From positions 2,170,001 to 2,234,000 of the forward strand of contig NZ_VLPK01000001.1 of the NCBI RefSeq assembly GCF_007558865.1: DNA of 64,000 bases, in the 5' to 3' direction. A program made the position numbers and the translations under genes. Below the pieces are notes generated by a model. The model was not told the DNA's origin. It ran no database searches and saw only the letters and a program-made list of their open reading frames with translations. This DNA is from Mucilaginibacter corticis. Lineage in GTDB: Bacteria > Bacteroidota > Bacteroidia > Sphingobacteriales > Sphingobacteriaceae. Of this stretch, positions 25,962 to 34,899 are shown in pieces (the stretch's first letter is position 1; every line of letters starts with the position of its first letter).

Positions 25962-26840
25962 TTAGGGTTGTTCGCGGCCTGTTGTCAAATGCTCAAAAAT
26001 AAATTCCCTAACATGGTCCGCTGATTTGAAATTTTGCTCGTACACGGCTATCAGCCACGGAATATAATCCTGATCAACACAGCAAACATATTCCTTCGCC
26101 TGGAGCACTACGAGCATATCGATGTAGAATTTGATATTGGGTGCAAATATTTCACGCATGCCCTTGATACGAAAGAAAACCTTATTGGGTGCCAGCGGAA
26201 AGACGATGTCATCAAGGAACGGGTCAGGTTTTTCGGGGTGGCGCAGAATCACCGGGTTATCGCTGCAAATGGCAGGAAATGGATTAGGTAAGGTGACAAC
26301 CCTGCACGGCCAGGTGCACTCCAGCATATTCCAGTAGTTCGTCGCCGCCACGACGTTTCGCAGTCTTTTGAAATAAAAAGGATCGGCTTTCACCGCTGCT
26401 GCATGTAGCTTCGGATCGATTTGTCTCATCGTCCGTCTGTCGATCACGGCCACGCCTAATTGGTTCAGTTGCTCAAGATTGGTAGCCGAGCTAAGCAATT
26501 CCCGCTGGGCAGGCACCCGCCAAAACAATTCTCCTGCAAAGTAATTTAGCCAGACAGCATCATCGTTGGTTAAACCGAACCCTTGATCGACTGCTTTAAT
26601 CTTGTCCAAAATCCGGGCGGCACGGCTTTCATTGCCCGAATAGATCCCTTCAAGATAATCATCAGCCCAGCCTTCTGCGGGAGCAAAATTGTCATCTTCT
26701 AAAAAGAAATGGCTGGCCGGTGAGAACCATTTGCCGCCACCCTTGAAATGACGCTTCACTACTGAGTAGATCAGAAATTTTCCGCCTTCATTGGTAAAGC
26801 CCTTCAGGTAGAATTGCGGCAAGTAATGATGCTTGGCCAT
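25962..26840 (-). CDS. DUF4238 protein
   Basis: This 292-residue protein begins MAKHHYLPQFYLKGFTNEGG, the DUF4238 signature (HYLPQFYLKGF), and continues with a central WLNYFAGELFWRVPAQR segment and PFPAICSDNPVIL, also typical. The family is uncharacterised and often found in mobile or defence contexts. It follows the exonuclease-VII-like gene by 12 bp on the same strand, so the two are an operon. It converges on the yobI-like gene with a 34-bp gap. Confidence 0.85.
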   Translation of the reverse strand: MAKHHYLPQFYLKGFTNEGGKFLIYSVVKRHFKGGGKWFSPASHFFLEDDNFAPAEGWADDYLEGIYSGNESRAARILDKIKAVDQGFGLTNDDAVWLNYFAGELFWRVPAQRELLSSATNLEQLNQLGVAVIDRRTMRQIDPKLHAAAVKADPFYFKRLRNVVAATNYWNMLECTWPCRVVTLPNPFPAICSDNPVILRHPEKPDPFLDDIVFPLAPNKVFFRIKGMREIFAPNIKFYIDMLVVLQAKEYVCCVDQDYIPWLIAVYEQNFKSADHVREFIFEHLTTGREQP

Positions 26841-26852
26841 GGCGGAATCGAT

Positions 26853-27992
26853 TTAATGGCCTTTGATCAGGTAGCCGATGATCAGACCTATGACAACGGC
26901 GACGACGACGGCGAGCCAGTTTACAATGCTTTGTCGATTCAGTTCAGCGATGCGCTGCTCAAATAGGGCCTGCTTTTCCTGTTGCAGCAAGTTTAAGCCA
27001 CTGATCTTTTCCTCGTATACCTTTTGCATATCGGCGGAACTTTGCTTTTTAAGTTCCTCAAGGTTTTTGACCTGCTCTTTCATGTTGTCGATCTCTTTCT
27101 GGTATCCGGCGGATAATTGTTTGGTGACCGACTCCACCAGTTGCACACGTGAATGCTGCGCTTCTTCAATGGTCTGGTTATAGGTGTCATTCAGGAACTG
27201 ACCGAACTCGGACGGCGTAATAAACGCCTTGTCTGCAACTTTTTGTAGCAGCGTTACATCATCTTTATGGCCAATAGCCGTAATGAATAGTGGCTTTAGC
27301 TTTATTGCCTGTTCAGCGATGCTTATCTTGTTGAATATTTCCAGGTTTTCACCACCGCCTCGCGATACGACAATAATATCGGTGCCCCTCTGATCTAATT
27401 GCTGGATCGTATTGATGATTTCCGTTTCAGAACTGAGGTTAATGCGATGAAAATCTAATTGATAAAAGGCAATGGATTCCCGCAGTTGGTGTTTGATATC
27501 ATTATCGATAATAGCGGTTTTTCCGATGATAACGCCGATCTTAAACGGATGTTCCAGCAGGATCTGTTCCTTGATCCAGCCCTGCACGTCGCGGAATCCG
27601 GTTGCTGCTTTCGCCTGCTGCAACTCAATGCGCTTGAGTTCCTCTTCTGAATATTTGTTTTGTGTTTCGCCAACTAACTCGGTGACTGTTAGCTGGATCT
27701 CGATGCGGCTGGCGTTGTTCACCACCCTTCGGGTGATATAACCATTGATCGTTACGGTTTTGTTGTGTTGCAACTCATTCCTAATCAGGGCAGGTACCAC
27801 CAGCGTGATCTGCGCATCCGTTGATTCATCCCGCAGGCTATCATAGTAGCTGCCATTATAGAAAGCACCTTTACCCATTACGAAGATACCCCGCAACTGG
27901 ATGATCCGCTGTGTTTGTTTCAGCGAGATCGAATTGTTGAAAATATTTAGTACCGCTGCCGGTGAATAGATAATGGCTTCCTGGTTTTCCAT
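26853..27992 (-). CDS. Membrane-anchored exonuclease-VII-large-subunit-like protein
   Basis: This 379-residue protein starts at 27992 (MENQEAIIY). It has an OB-fold-like N-terminus (residues 10-120), then an XseA catalytic-type domain with DIIVVSRGGGENLEIF (about 210-225) and AIGHKDDVTLLQKVADKAFITPSEFG (about 244-270; parts AIGHKDDVTLL and VADKAFITPSE). A coiled coil of about 70 residues and a C-terminal membrane helix (WLAVVVAVVIGLIIGYLI) follow. Ordinary XseA is soluble and partners XseB, which is not encoded here. The conserved catalytic motifs suggest a nuclease held at the membrane. A TATTTTTG box lies at 28008-28015 on the minus strand. Confidence 0.8.
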   Translation of the reverse strand: MENQEAIIYSPAAVLNIFNNSISLKQTQRIIQLRGIFVMGKGAFYNGSYYDSLRDESTDAQITLVVPALIRNELQHNKTVTINGYITRRVVNNASRIEIQLTVTELVGETQNKYSEEELKRIELQQAKAATGFRDVQGWIKEQILLEHPFKIGVIIGKTAIIDNDIKHQLRESIAFYQLDFHRINLSSETEIINTIQQLDQRGTDIIVVSRGGGENLEIFNKISIAEQAIKLKPLFITAIGHKDDVTLLQKVADKAFITPSEFGQFLNDTYNQTIEEAQHSRVQLVESVTKQLSAGYQKEIDNMKEQVKNLEELKKQSSADMQKVYEEKISGLNLLQQEKQALFEQRIAELNRQSIVNWLAVVVAVVIGLIIGYLIKGH

Positions 27993-28015
27993 GGACTGTA
28001 AAAATACCAAAAATA

Positions 28016-28470
28016 TCGCTGGGCTGTTTTGAGATTTGACGGAAGCTGCCCGATGCTATCGGGCACCGCGCTTTCCACTGTATCTTTTCTTTCCGAAAAG
28101 GATGCCGTTCCAATCGCTGCTTCGGCCATGCCTGCCGGTCAGGTTCACTACCGTTCACCAAACCTGCAGCCCGCGCGCAAGACCCGCCCCGGCATATTGC
28201 TGCCACACAGCCAAACCTGCCCGTACCGCTGCGCCATACCAGCAGGTTTTCGCGCCGCCAGGCTGGAACTTGCCGTTGCCGTTCATGTACGGTCGGCTTT
28301 TGCTTCGATCAAATCATTCGGAAATGAATAAAACTCCTACGCCAAGTGTGATATACCAATGCGCATAGATATTACAGAGACGGGTAATTGAGCATTATAT
28401 CCTAAAATATTAGGTTTTTTATCGATTTATTTTAATAAAATTGTAAATACCTTAACACCGATTAGACTCA
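28016..28470. other. 455-bp gap: imperfect palindromic repeat unit and island boundary
   Basis: This stretch is GC-richer than the DNA to its right. It contains an 8-bp hairpin tgcccgat/atcgggca (28047-28065) and a second hairpin cttttc/gaaaag (28084-28100) set in an imperfect palindrome. Open frames here are short and not protein-like. It resembles the palindromic intergenic repeats scattered in Flavobacteriia/Sphingobacteriia genomes (recalled, not searched). The composition change just right of it marks the likely left edge of the accessory island. A small hairpin (cctaa/ttagg, about 28400-28415) precedes the operon. Confidence 0.45.
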
Positions 28471-30117
28471 ATGATACCAGAAGAACATATTCCTGAAGAA
28501 ACTGGTAATCACATTACTCTTGAATTGGGTATAAGCCAAGAAGGCAATATTAAAGTCCATTCCCAAATTATTAATGATTTAAGTTCTGGAATATACAGCT
28601 CACCAGCCAGCTGCGTTAAAGAATTAATCAACAATTCATACGATGCGGATGCCACCCTTGTTACCATCAGGCTTAAACCCATCGAGGATACCATAACAAT
28701 TATTGATAATGGCAGTGGGATGAACGCACTGGATTTTGATAATAATTTTGCCTGGATCAGTAAATCAAACAAGCGAAATGATGGCGAGTTATCAAAAAAG
28801 CTAAACAGACCATTGATTGGTAAAATCGGTATAGGGTTTATCGCTGTTAATGAATTGTGCGAAGAACTTGAAATCACGTCGTCGAAAGCAGGCGAAGCCA
28901 TACGATTTACCGCCAATATTAACTTCAAAAATTACTACGATCAAGACGTTTCGACTTCAGATGGAATCATTAAGGCTGCTTATACCTTAGTTAATGATGA
29001 AGAGGATGCAGAAGAACATTATACTATTATACGGCTACTTGGCCTACGGGATTCTGTAAAGGTCATTTTAGACGACCGTCAATACCTGGCGGAATTGAAT
29101 CGATCAAAGAACAAAAATTTTGATCTTTCGCATTTCAAGAGCATGAAACATTTGCTTGACTATCATGTGGCGAAGCGTTTAAAATCATTTAGTGAAGATA
29201 ACGCCTATTTACAATTTGTGATTGATCTCGCCTCTTATATCCCGGTGGAATACATAGACGGCGGGCCTTGTGAAGGGAAAAATGATCAACTCATTGATAA
29301 CTTAATTGAACTTCACAAGTCGCTGCATTTTAAGGTTGACCTTGATGGGATGTACCTTAAAAAGCCTATATACCATTATTATAAACAACTCTCCGCCGTG
29401 GAATCGTTTGAAGATTCCATAACCGTTGGAGAGAATATCATAAAGTTCAAGGGTTATTTTTATGTTCAGCACGGGTTGCTTACTCCCCGCGAACTTAACG
29501 GCGTTGCAATAAGGGTTAGGAATATACCTATTGCAGAACAATACGGTTTTGATCCGACGTTTATGCGTTATCCGAATTATATGGATCAGCTATTTAGGAA
29601 TTGGGTATCCGGTGAAATATACGTGGAAAAAGGGCTCGAAGACGCCATGAATATTGACCGTAAATCATTCCGGGTTACTCATGCGCATTATCTCGCCTTG
29701 CAGGATTTTGTACACCGTTTCCTAAAAACTACCGTTTTTAAGATTGCCAACCAAAACATCTATGAAGTTGCAAGGGATGTCCGCGAGGAAGCAACAACAA
29801 AAGCCACAAATGAAAGTCAAAAGAAAATTTTGAATACTGATCTGGTGAAGTATGTTCCAAAACAACAGCCTAAAAAAGACGAGAAAAAGGTAACACCCCG
29901 AGAAGTAAGCCCTATTCGAATTGTGGAAAATACGGCAACGCGAACCACGGTCGAAGTTGACGAAACCGCTGCCAAACAGTTTAAGAAAAAGGATTGGGAA
30001 GTGTTGGAAAATGTATTCTTGATTTTTGAAACTGCTTACAACGAGTGTAATGGCGATCCCGAATTGCTCAAAAAACTATTTTATGAAAAAATTAATTCCT
30101 GGAAAGACATTAAATAA
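28471..30117 (+). CDS. MORC/HSP90-like GHKL ATPase
   Basis: This 548-residue protein carries the GHKL ATPase motifs: ELINNSYDAD (about residues 49-58), DNGSGM (about 79-84) and GKIGIGF (about 116-122). A transducer-like domain follows, and the C-terminal third is mostly charged linker plus a helical end. GHKL ATPases of this MORC/MutL type are known from restriction-modification and defence neighbourhoods, where they act as ATP-driven DNA clamps. It is the first gene of a five-gene operon and ends 3 bp before the next start. It has no nuclease motif of its own. Confidence 0.85.
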   Translation: MIPEEHIPEETGNHITLELGISQEGNIKVHSQIINDLSSGIYSSPASCVKELINNSYDADATLVTIRLKPIEDTITIIDNGSGMNALDFDNNFAWISKSNKRNDGELSKKLNRPLIGKIGIGFIAVNELCEELEITSSKAGEAIRFTANINFKNYYDQDVSTSDGIIKAAYTLVNDEEDAEEHYTIIRLLGLRDSVKVILDDRQYLAELNRSKNKNFDLSHFKSMKHLLDYHVAKRLKSFSEDNAYLQFVIDLASYIPVEYIDGGPCEGKNDQLIDNLIELHKSLHFKVDLDGMYLKKPIYHYYKQLSAVESFEDSITVGENIIKFKGYFYVQHGLLTPRELNGVAIRVRNIPIAEQYGFDPTFMRYPNYMDQLFRNWVSGEIYVEKGLEDAMNIDRKSFRVTHAHYLALQDFVHRFLKTTVFKIANQNIYEVARDVREEATTKATNESQKKILNTDLVKYVPKQQPKKDEKKVTPREVSPIRIVENTATRTTVEVDETAAKQFKKKDWEVLENVFLIFETAYNECNGDPELLKKLFYEKINSWKDIK

Positions 30118-30120
30118 TAC

Positions 30121-30999
30121 ATGGCTAAAGTTTACCTGCACAATTCTGGACATAAAGAATTCATTCGTGACAAATGGGTGGAATTTGCCGCGCTAATGGC
30201 AGATAATGAAAATGGTCTAAGCGTTATTACCCTGCCTGCTGAGGAAATGCATGACCTGCATTTATTTGTTGAGAATGGATTGATTGAATGGGAGGTTAGT
30301 GAAACCGGCACGTATTATATAAAAAAAGGAAAAATTGTCTGTTTTGAAACAGTGCCGAAATTTTTCAGGACTATAAGGAACAACCTGACCAACGCAACGG
30401 TTGAACAAACCGAAATAGGTGCTTACCTCCGCCAGAACTATCATGCGATTATGGGCGGTAGTACAAAAGTATTCCCGGTCGATGCTATCAATCTTGATTA
30501 TGATGGCAACCTGTCCAAAAATAAGGTGCCCATAGCGGAAGTTGTAAATTTGGTATTCGAATATCAAGCTAAACATGCAAAAAGCTTTTCACTTTTTTTA
30601 ACATGGCCGCAAACAGAAAATGAGGATGAGGAAGGGTATAAAAACTTACTAAAGCAAACAATCACGGAAAATCTGGGTGATCCTCGGGCTGTCCCATTTA
30701 AAGAGATATACGAAGCGGGCCACCCTGCTGTTGATGATCTTCATTATGATAAACTTTCCATAATCGGGATTTCAAAAGTTATTATACAAAAGGCCTCCAG
30801 ACACAAATTCAATCTCCATAAAAACGAGTTTTACATTTATGGCGAAGAGGGTCGGAGACAAATGTATTCCATCCTGCTAAACTTTGATTTTCAGGCGGAA
30901 ACAGCGGAACATGCCGTGTACACTGCATGTGTTGCTAAAAGCCTGGATGAAATAAATGATTTACGGCAAGCTGATGCCGCAGTTGCTGAGGAAGCTTAA
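30121..30999 (+). CDS. Unknown Rossmann/methyltransferase-like operon protein
   Basis: This 292-residue soluble protein has strands in a Rossmann-like order: GLSVITLPAEEM (residues 37-48), a KIVCFETVP strand end carrying an acidic residue (about 74-82), VDAINLDYDG (about 120-130), and a following FSLFLTWP strand (about 155-162). The order suggests a class-I methyltransferase-like fold with a degenerate or absent glycine-rich loop. I cannot assign it to a family. It begins 3 bp after the ATPase gene, so it is a core component of the operon. Confidence 0.6.
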   Translation: MAKVYLHNSGHKEFIRDKWVEFAALMADNENGLSVITLPAEEMHDLHLFVENGLIEWEVSETGTYYIKKGKIVCFETVPKFFRTIRNNLTNATVEQTEIGAYLRQNYHAIMGGSTKVFPVDAINLDYDGNLSKNKVPIAEVVNLVFEYQAKHAKSFSLFLTWPQTENEDEEGYKNLLKQTITENLGDPRAVPFKEIYEAGHPAVDDLHYDKLSIIGISKVIIQKASRHKFNLHKNEFYIYGEEGRRQMYSILLNFDFQAETAEHAVYTACVAKSLDEINDLRQADAAVAEEA

Positions 31000-31042
31000 C
31001 GCTTTGCGACTTGATAATATGTAACACAATGAGAATTAACTA

Positions 31043-32326
31043 ATGCCGGAAGAACTATATAAAATTCATCATCTCGACGCCAGACAAATTAATACCCTGC
31101 TACCCACTCCAATTGTGGATGTCACGGTAACATCACCCCCGTATTTCGACCTGAAGGACTATGGCTATGATGAACAAATAGGATTTGGACAAACTTACGA
31201 GGCTTACCTAACTGACCTTTTTACTGTATTCAGCAATGTATATACCTGCACCAAAGACACCGGAACCCTATGGGTCATCATTGATGTATTCAGAAAAGAA
31301 GGTGAGACCATTACCTTGCCATTTGATTTTGCAAATAAAATAAAGGAGATCGGCTGGAAGCTGCAGGAAATTATCATTTGGGGAAAGGACAAGACGGTGC
31401 CATGGGCGCACAAGGGACAAATGCGAAACTCATTCGAATACATTTTAATGTTTTCAAAAACCCAAAACTATAATTTCTATCTTGATAGGGTTCGTGACTA
31501 TGAGGCATTAAAAAAATGGTGGGTAAAATATCCGGAAAGATATAATCCAAGAGGAAAGACACCGGAAGCTATCTGGCATTTTGACATACCGGTTCAAGGG
31601 TCATGGGGAAAAGGATATATTAGGCACTTTTGTCCACTACCTGAAGAAATGATCGCCCAAATTTTAAAATTAACTACAGTTGAGGGTGATGTCGTGCTAG
31701 ATCCTTTTTCGGGTACCGGGGCAGTATTATCTAAAGCCGATAATATGAAAAGGAAATTTATCGGCACTGAATTGAATCCTGAATATATTCAAATGTTTGA
31801 AAATTATTTGGAAAAAACAGGAATAGAAAAAAGGAACGAGTACGAATTAGGAGAAAGCAATCTTCTGCCTCAAAATGAATTTGAACGGCTGATTTTAGAA
31901 CTGCGTGCACTAAAATATGCCCGTTTATTCTATCAAAAATTGAGGGACTCAAAAATTGATGAAATTTCATTAATTTTTGTAGAATTGACTGATCAAGCCC
32001 CTCAAAAATCCCACTCGCTTGTTGTGGTACGCTATACAATTTTGTTTAAAAAGCCTGATAATAATGCCGATGTGTTAACCGCACTTGAAAAGATGATTAA
32101 GAAAGCCCCCCTTTCAAAGTTTGGTGTAGAACCTCAATTTGTATTCATCAATAGTCCAGCTGAATTTTCGGAACGCCTTATCGACAAAAATCTGAAAGTT
32201 TATACAAACAAAGTCACTCATGCCTTTAAGAAAGCGCTAAATATCAATGAAATAGGTGAGTTAGCGAATGGCGAAGTAATATTAAGTGAAATAATTGTAG
32301 ATTTAAATGAGAAAGATTATGAGTAA
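31043..32326 (+). CDS. Beta-class site-specific DNA methyltransferase
   Basis: This 427-residue protein has the catalytic motif TSPPYF early (about residues 30-35) and the SAM-binding motif late (LDPFSGTGAV, about 218-227, then GTELNPEYI). This is the beta-class order of N6-adenine or N4-cytosine DNA methyltransferases. Residues 265-427 form an extra C-terminal domain of unknown function that may recognise DNA or partner proteins. It lies between the Rossmann-like gene and the DGQHR gene with gaps of 43 and 9 bp. No dedicated restriction nuclease is encoded beside it. Confidence 0.9.
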   Translation: MPEELYKIHHLDARQINTLLPTPIVDVTVTSPPYFDLKDYGYDEQIGFGQTYEAYLTDLFTVFSNVYTCTKDTGTLWVIIDVFRKEGETITLPFDFANKIKEIGWKLQEIIIWGKDKTVPWAHKGQMRNSFEYILMFSKTQNYNFYLDRVRDYEALKKWWVKYPERYNPRGKTPEAIWHFDIPVQGSWGKGYIRHFCPLPEEMIAQILKLTTVEGDVVLDPFSGTGAVLSKADNMKRKFIGTELNPEYIQMFENYLEKTGIEKRNEYELGESNLLPQNEFERLILELRALKYARLFYQKLRDSKIDEISLIFVELTDQAPQKSHSLVVVRYTILFKKPDNNADVLTALEKMIKKAPLSKFGVEPQFVFINSPAEFSERLIDKNLKVYTNKVTHAFKKALNINEIGELANGEVILSEIIVDLNEKDYE

Positions 32327-32335
32327 GTAATAAAA

Positions 32336-34126
32336 ATGGCAAAGACAGCTAAACCAAAACCTAAATCGAAATCTAAGAAGCGCCCTAAAAAACCAAAAAT
32401 TGTTCTAACCGAGCAACAAAAAGCGCAGCGGCAGCAAGAGAAAGAAATTAGAGCCCTCATGGCTAATATGGGCTTCAAACGTGCGCCGAATATTGATGGT
32501 ACTCATTTTACATATGATGGGCGATCATCTGAATTGGATGACTTATTTTATTATGATAATATAGTCTTGTTTGTTGAATATACGGTTGAAATAAAACCGG
32601 CTGGCCATTTAACTAATAAAAAACTTATTTACGATAAAATTTCCAGTGACCCCGGAGCTTTTGTTAAATTTCTTTTGGAACAGGAAAAGCTAAAAAACTT
32701 TTCTGATGCTTTTAAAGCTGACGTTTTATCGAAATTCACTATTAAACAGCTTCAAGTAAGAATATTATATGCTTCAAAGTACCAAATCCCAACGGAACAT
32801 AAGAACTTGGTCAATAACATAAAGTACTTTGATTACCCAATAGTGAAATATTTTGAAAGCTTAGCGAAGGTTATCAAGAAAACAGCAAGACATGAATTTT
32901 TTGATTTTTTAGAAATTGACTTTGGCAAAATTGGTAACAATGTAAAGGGTACTGCTACTGGATCAGCGGATGATTTCTCAGGGCATATCCTTCCTGAAGA
33001 ACATTCTTCATTTAAAGATGGCTATAAAATAGTTACCTTTTATATTGATGCTGAATCTCTTTTAAAAAGGTCTTATGTTCTGCGGCGAGAAGGCTGGCGA
33101 AATACAGAAAATGTCGGATTATATCAGCGTATGTTTGTCGGAACGAAAATGCGAGGCCTTCGAAAATATTTGCATGATGAAAAGCGTGTCTTTATAAATA
33201 ATATTATAGTTACCATTCCGATAGATCATATTAAGCTTTTAGATGCGGATAGCAATGAACTGGTGATAGATGATAACGGAATTATTAAAAACTCTGAGGA
33301 TACTAAGGTACAGCCTACCACCATCAAAATTTCAAACGTAAACAGCATTATAGGTATTATAGATGGTCAGCACAGGGCTTACGCCTATTATGAAGGCGAC
33401 GATACCTACGAAGATTCGATATCTAAGCTCCGTGGCATTCAAAACTTACTGGTTACAGGTATTCTCTATCCAAGAAACGAAATTGAGGATAAACGCTTAA
33501 AATTCGAAGCCAAATTATTTTTAGAAATTAACGCAAATCAATCAGGCGCGGCTTCTGCCCTTAAGCAAGAGATAGAATACAACTTAGCTCCTTTTTCAAC
33601 TACTTCTATAGCTAAATATGTCATTAATCAGTTGAATTTAGGTGGGCCATTGGGAACTTTGTTCGAACAGTATTCCTTCGAAAAGGATAAATTAAAAACA
33701 GCTTCTATTATAAGTTTTGGATTAAGGCCGTTGTTGAAGCTTGACGGAAATGACAGTATTTTTAAAATATGGCCAAACGCTGAAAAAAATAAATTGACAA
33801 GCAAAACTGCTGAGGACTTCTCTTTATTACAGGAATATAAGCAATTTAGTGTTGAGCAGGTTAGAAATATCTTAATAGCATTTAAGGACAATATTTCAAA
33901 AGCAAAATGGATTATGAATAGATCTGAACCTGAAGCAATCCTAAACGTGACAACTATAAATGGGATGATTAATTGCTTACGTATTCTCATCGAAAACAAC
34001 CTGACCGGCGATGTCCCTTATTATCGGTCAAAATTGGCTAGTGTAGACAGTTTTGATTTCAAAAAATATAAATCAAGCCAGTACCGACAGATGGGCCAAG
34101 ATTTATATAACATATACTTCAAATAA
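32336..34126 (+). CDS. DGQHR-domain protein (DndB/DpdB-related)
   Basis: This 596-residue protein has a Lys/Pro-rich N-terminus (residues 2-24) and the DGQHR motif itself (IDGQHRAYAY, about residues 340-350). Nearby features also fit the family: GIIDGQHR and EINANQSGAAS. The DGQHR fold is ParB/Srx-like and appears in DndB of the phosphorothioate systems and in DpdB of the 7-deazaguanine DNA systems. Its presence beside a methyltransferase and GHKL ATPase suggests a DNA-modification control or targeting role (inferred). The starting methionine is 9 bp after the previous stop. Confidence 0.85.
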   Translation: MAKTAKPKPKSKSKKRPKKPKIVLTEQQKAQRQQEKEIRALMANMGFKRAPNIDGTHFTYDGRSSELDDLFYYDNIVLFVEYTVEIKPAGHLTNKKLIYDKISSDPGAFVKFLLEQEKLKNFSDAFKADVLSKFTIKQLQVRILYASKYQIPTEHKNLVNNIKYFDYPIVKYFESLAKVIKKTARHEFFDFLEIDFGKIGNNVKGTATGSADDFSGHILPEEHSSFKDGYKIVTFYIDAESLLKRSYVLRREGWRNTENVGLYQRMFVGTKMRGLRKYLHDEKRVFINNIIVTIPIDHIKLLDADSNELVIDDNGIIKNSEDTKVQPTTIKISNVNSIIGIIDGQHRAYAYYEGDDTYEDSISKLRGIQNLLVTGILYPRNEIEDKRLKFEAKLFLEINANQSGAASALKQEIEYNLAPFSTTSIAKYVINQLNLGGPLGTLFEQYSFEKDKLKTASIISFGLRPLLKLDGNDSIFKIWPNAEKNKLTSKTAEDFSLLQEYKQFSVEQVRNILIAFKDNISKAKWIMNRSEPEAILNVTTINGMINCLRILIENNLTGDVPYYRSKLASVDSFDFKKYKSSQYRQMGQDLYNIYFK

Positions 34127-34134
34127 CAGATCAA

Positions 34135-34899
34135 ATGCTTTTCGCCGACATTTCAATTCCTAAATCGACCCGAGAGTATCATCCATGGATTAACATAGAC
34201 ACGCCTGTAACCCAAGAATCTCGGATAATATTAGGGAGTTTTCCCATTTGGTCACTGACTAAGCATGAAATGGATGTAAATGATCAACCTCATTTTGTGT
34301 CGAGTCGGATTAAAAAAACAGGCGAATTTCCTTTTTTTTACGGGAGTACGGTAAATCGTTTTTGGTCCTGGTATCGAACTTATTTAGACGGCAACATAGA
34401 ATTATTGAACAAAGAAAGTATTCTATGCAGTTTGCGAAAAAATCAAATAGCAATTACCGACACAATTTTAAGTTGCGATCGCAAAGAAAAGTCAGCGTTA
34501 GATAAGTATCTTTCAAATCGAGTTTACAATCACAAGTTTTTTTCTTATCCCTCATGTGGAGAAGTTACAAAAATCCTTTGTACGTCTAAAGGGGTGATGA
34601 ATGAGATGTTGCTTCACAAAACATTTTTTAAGTACCACGACAGGTTGCAATTAAATGAGCCGGCATCTAATCAGTTTCAGGATCAATTTATTAAAAACAT
34701 CATAGGCGACCCACAATTGATTACCAAACCAATTTTTAGACAGATAGCTGTAAAAGATGGTGGCGTTATTCAGTGCTTGGCATTACCGTCACCAGGAAGC
34801 CCCTACAGAAGACTTATAGATTTTGGACTTCACGAAGCCGAGACAAACACGTATCTGGAGAACTATCTTAAAAATGCTTTTGCTTGGTTGCAAACCTAA
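34135..34899 (+). CDS. Uracil-DNA-glycosylase-fold protein
   Basis: This 254-residue protein matches the UDG-superfamily outline: RIILGSFPIWS (about residues 30-40), the FFYGSTVNRFW segment (about 65-75) and LPSPGSPYRRL near residue 217 in the place of the UDG HPSP loop. The family removes uracil or other aberrant bases, or has lost catalysis and binds DNA. It ends the operon, 8 bp after the DGQHR gene. A base-excision effector or modified-base reader is the natural guess. Conservation of catalytic residues should be tested, as the first loop lacks the usual Asp. Confidence 0.7.
   Translation: MLFADISIPKSTREYHPWINIDTPVTQESRIILGSFPIWSLTKHEMDVNDQPHFVSSRIKKTGEFPFFYGSTVNRFWSWYRTYLDGNIELLNKESILCSLRKNQIAITDTILSCDRKEKSALDKYLSNRVYNHKFFSYPSCGEVTKILCTSKGVMNEMLLHKTFFKYHDRLQLNEPASNQFQDQFIKNIIGDPQLITKPIFRQIAVKDGGVIQCLALPSPGSPYRRLIDFGLHEAETNTYLENYLKNAFAWLQT

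Noticed and set aside
28471..34899. Dnd, Dpd, BREX or DISARM system
   Set aside because: Diagnostic partner genes (DndC/D/E, DpdA, BrxL/PglZ, DrmA/B) are absent; only a DGQHR-type protein and methyltransferase overlap in kind.
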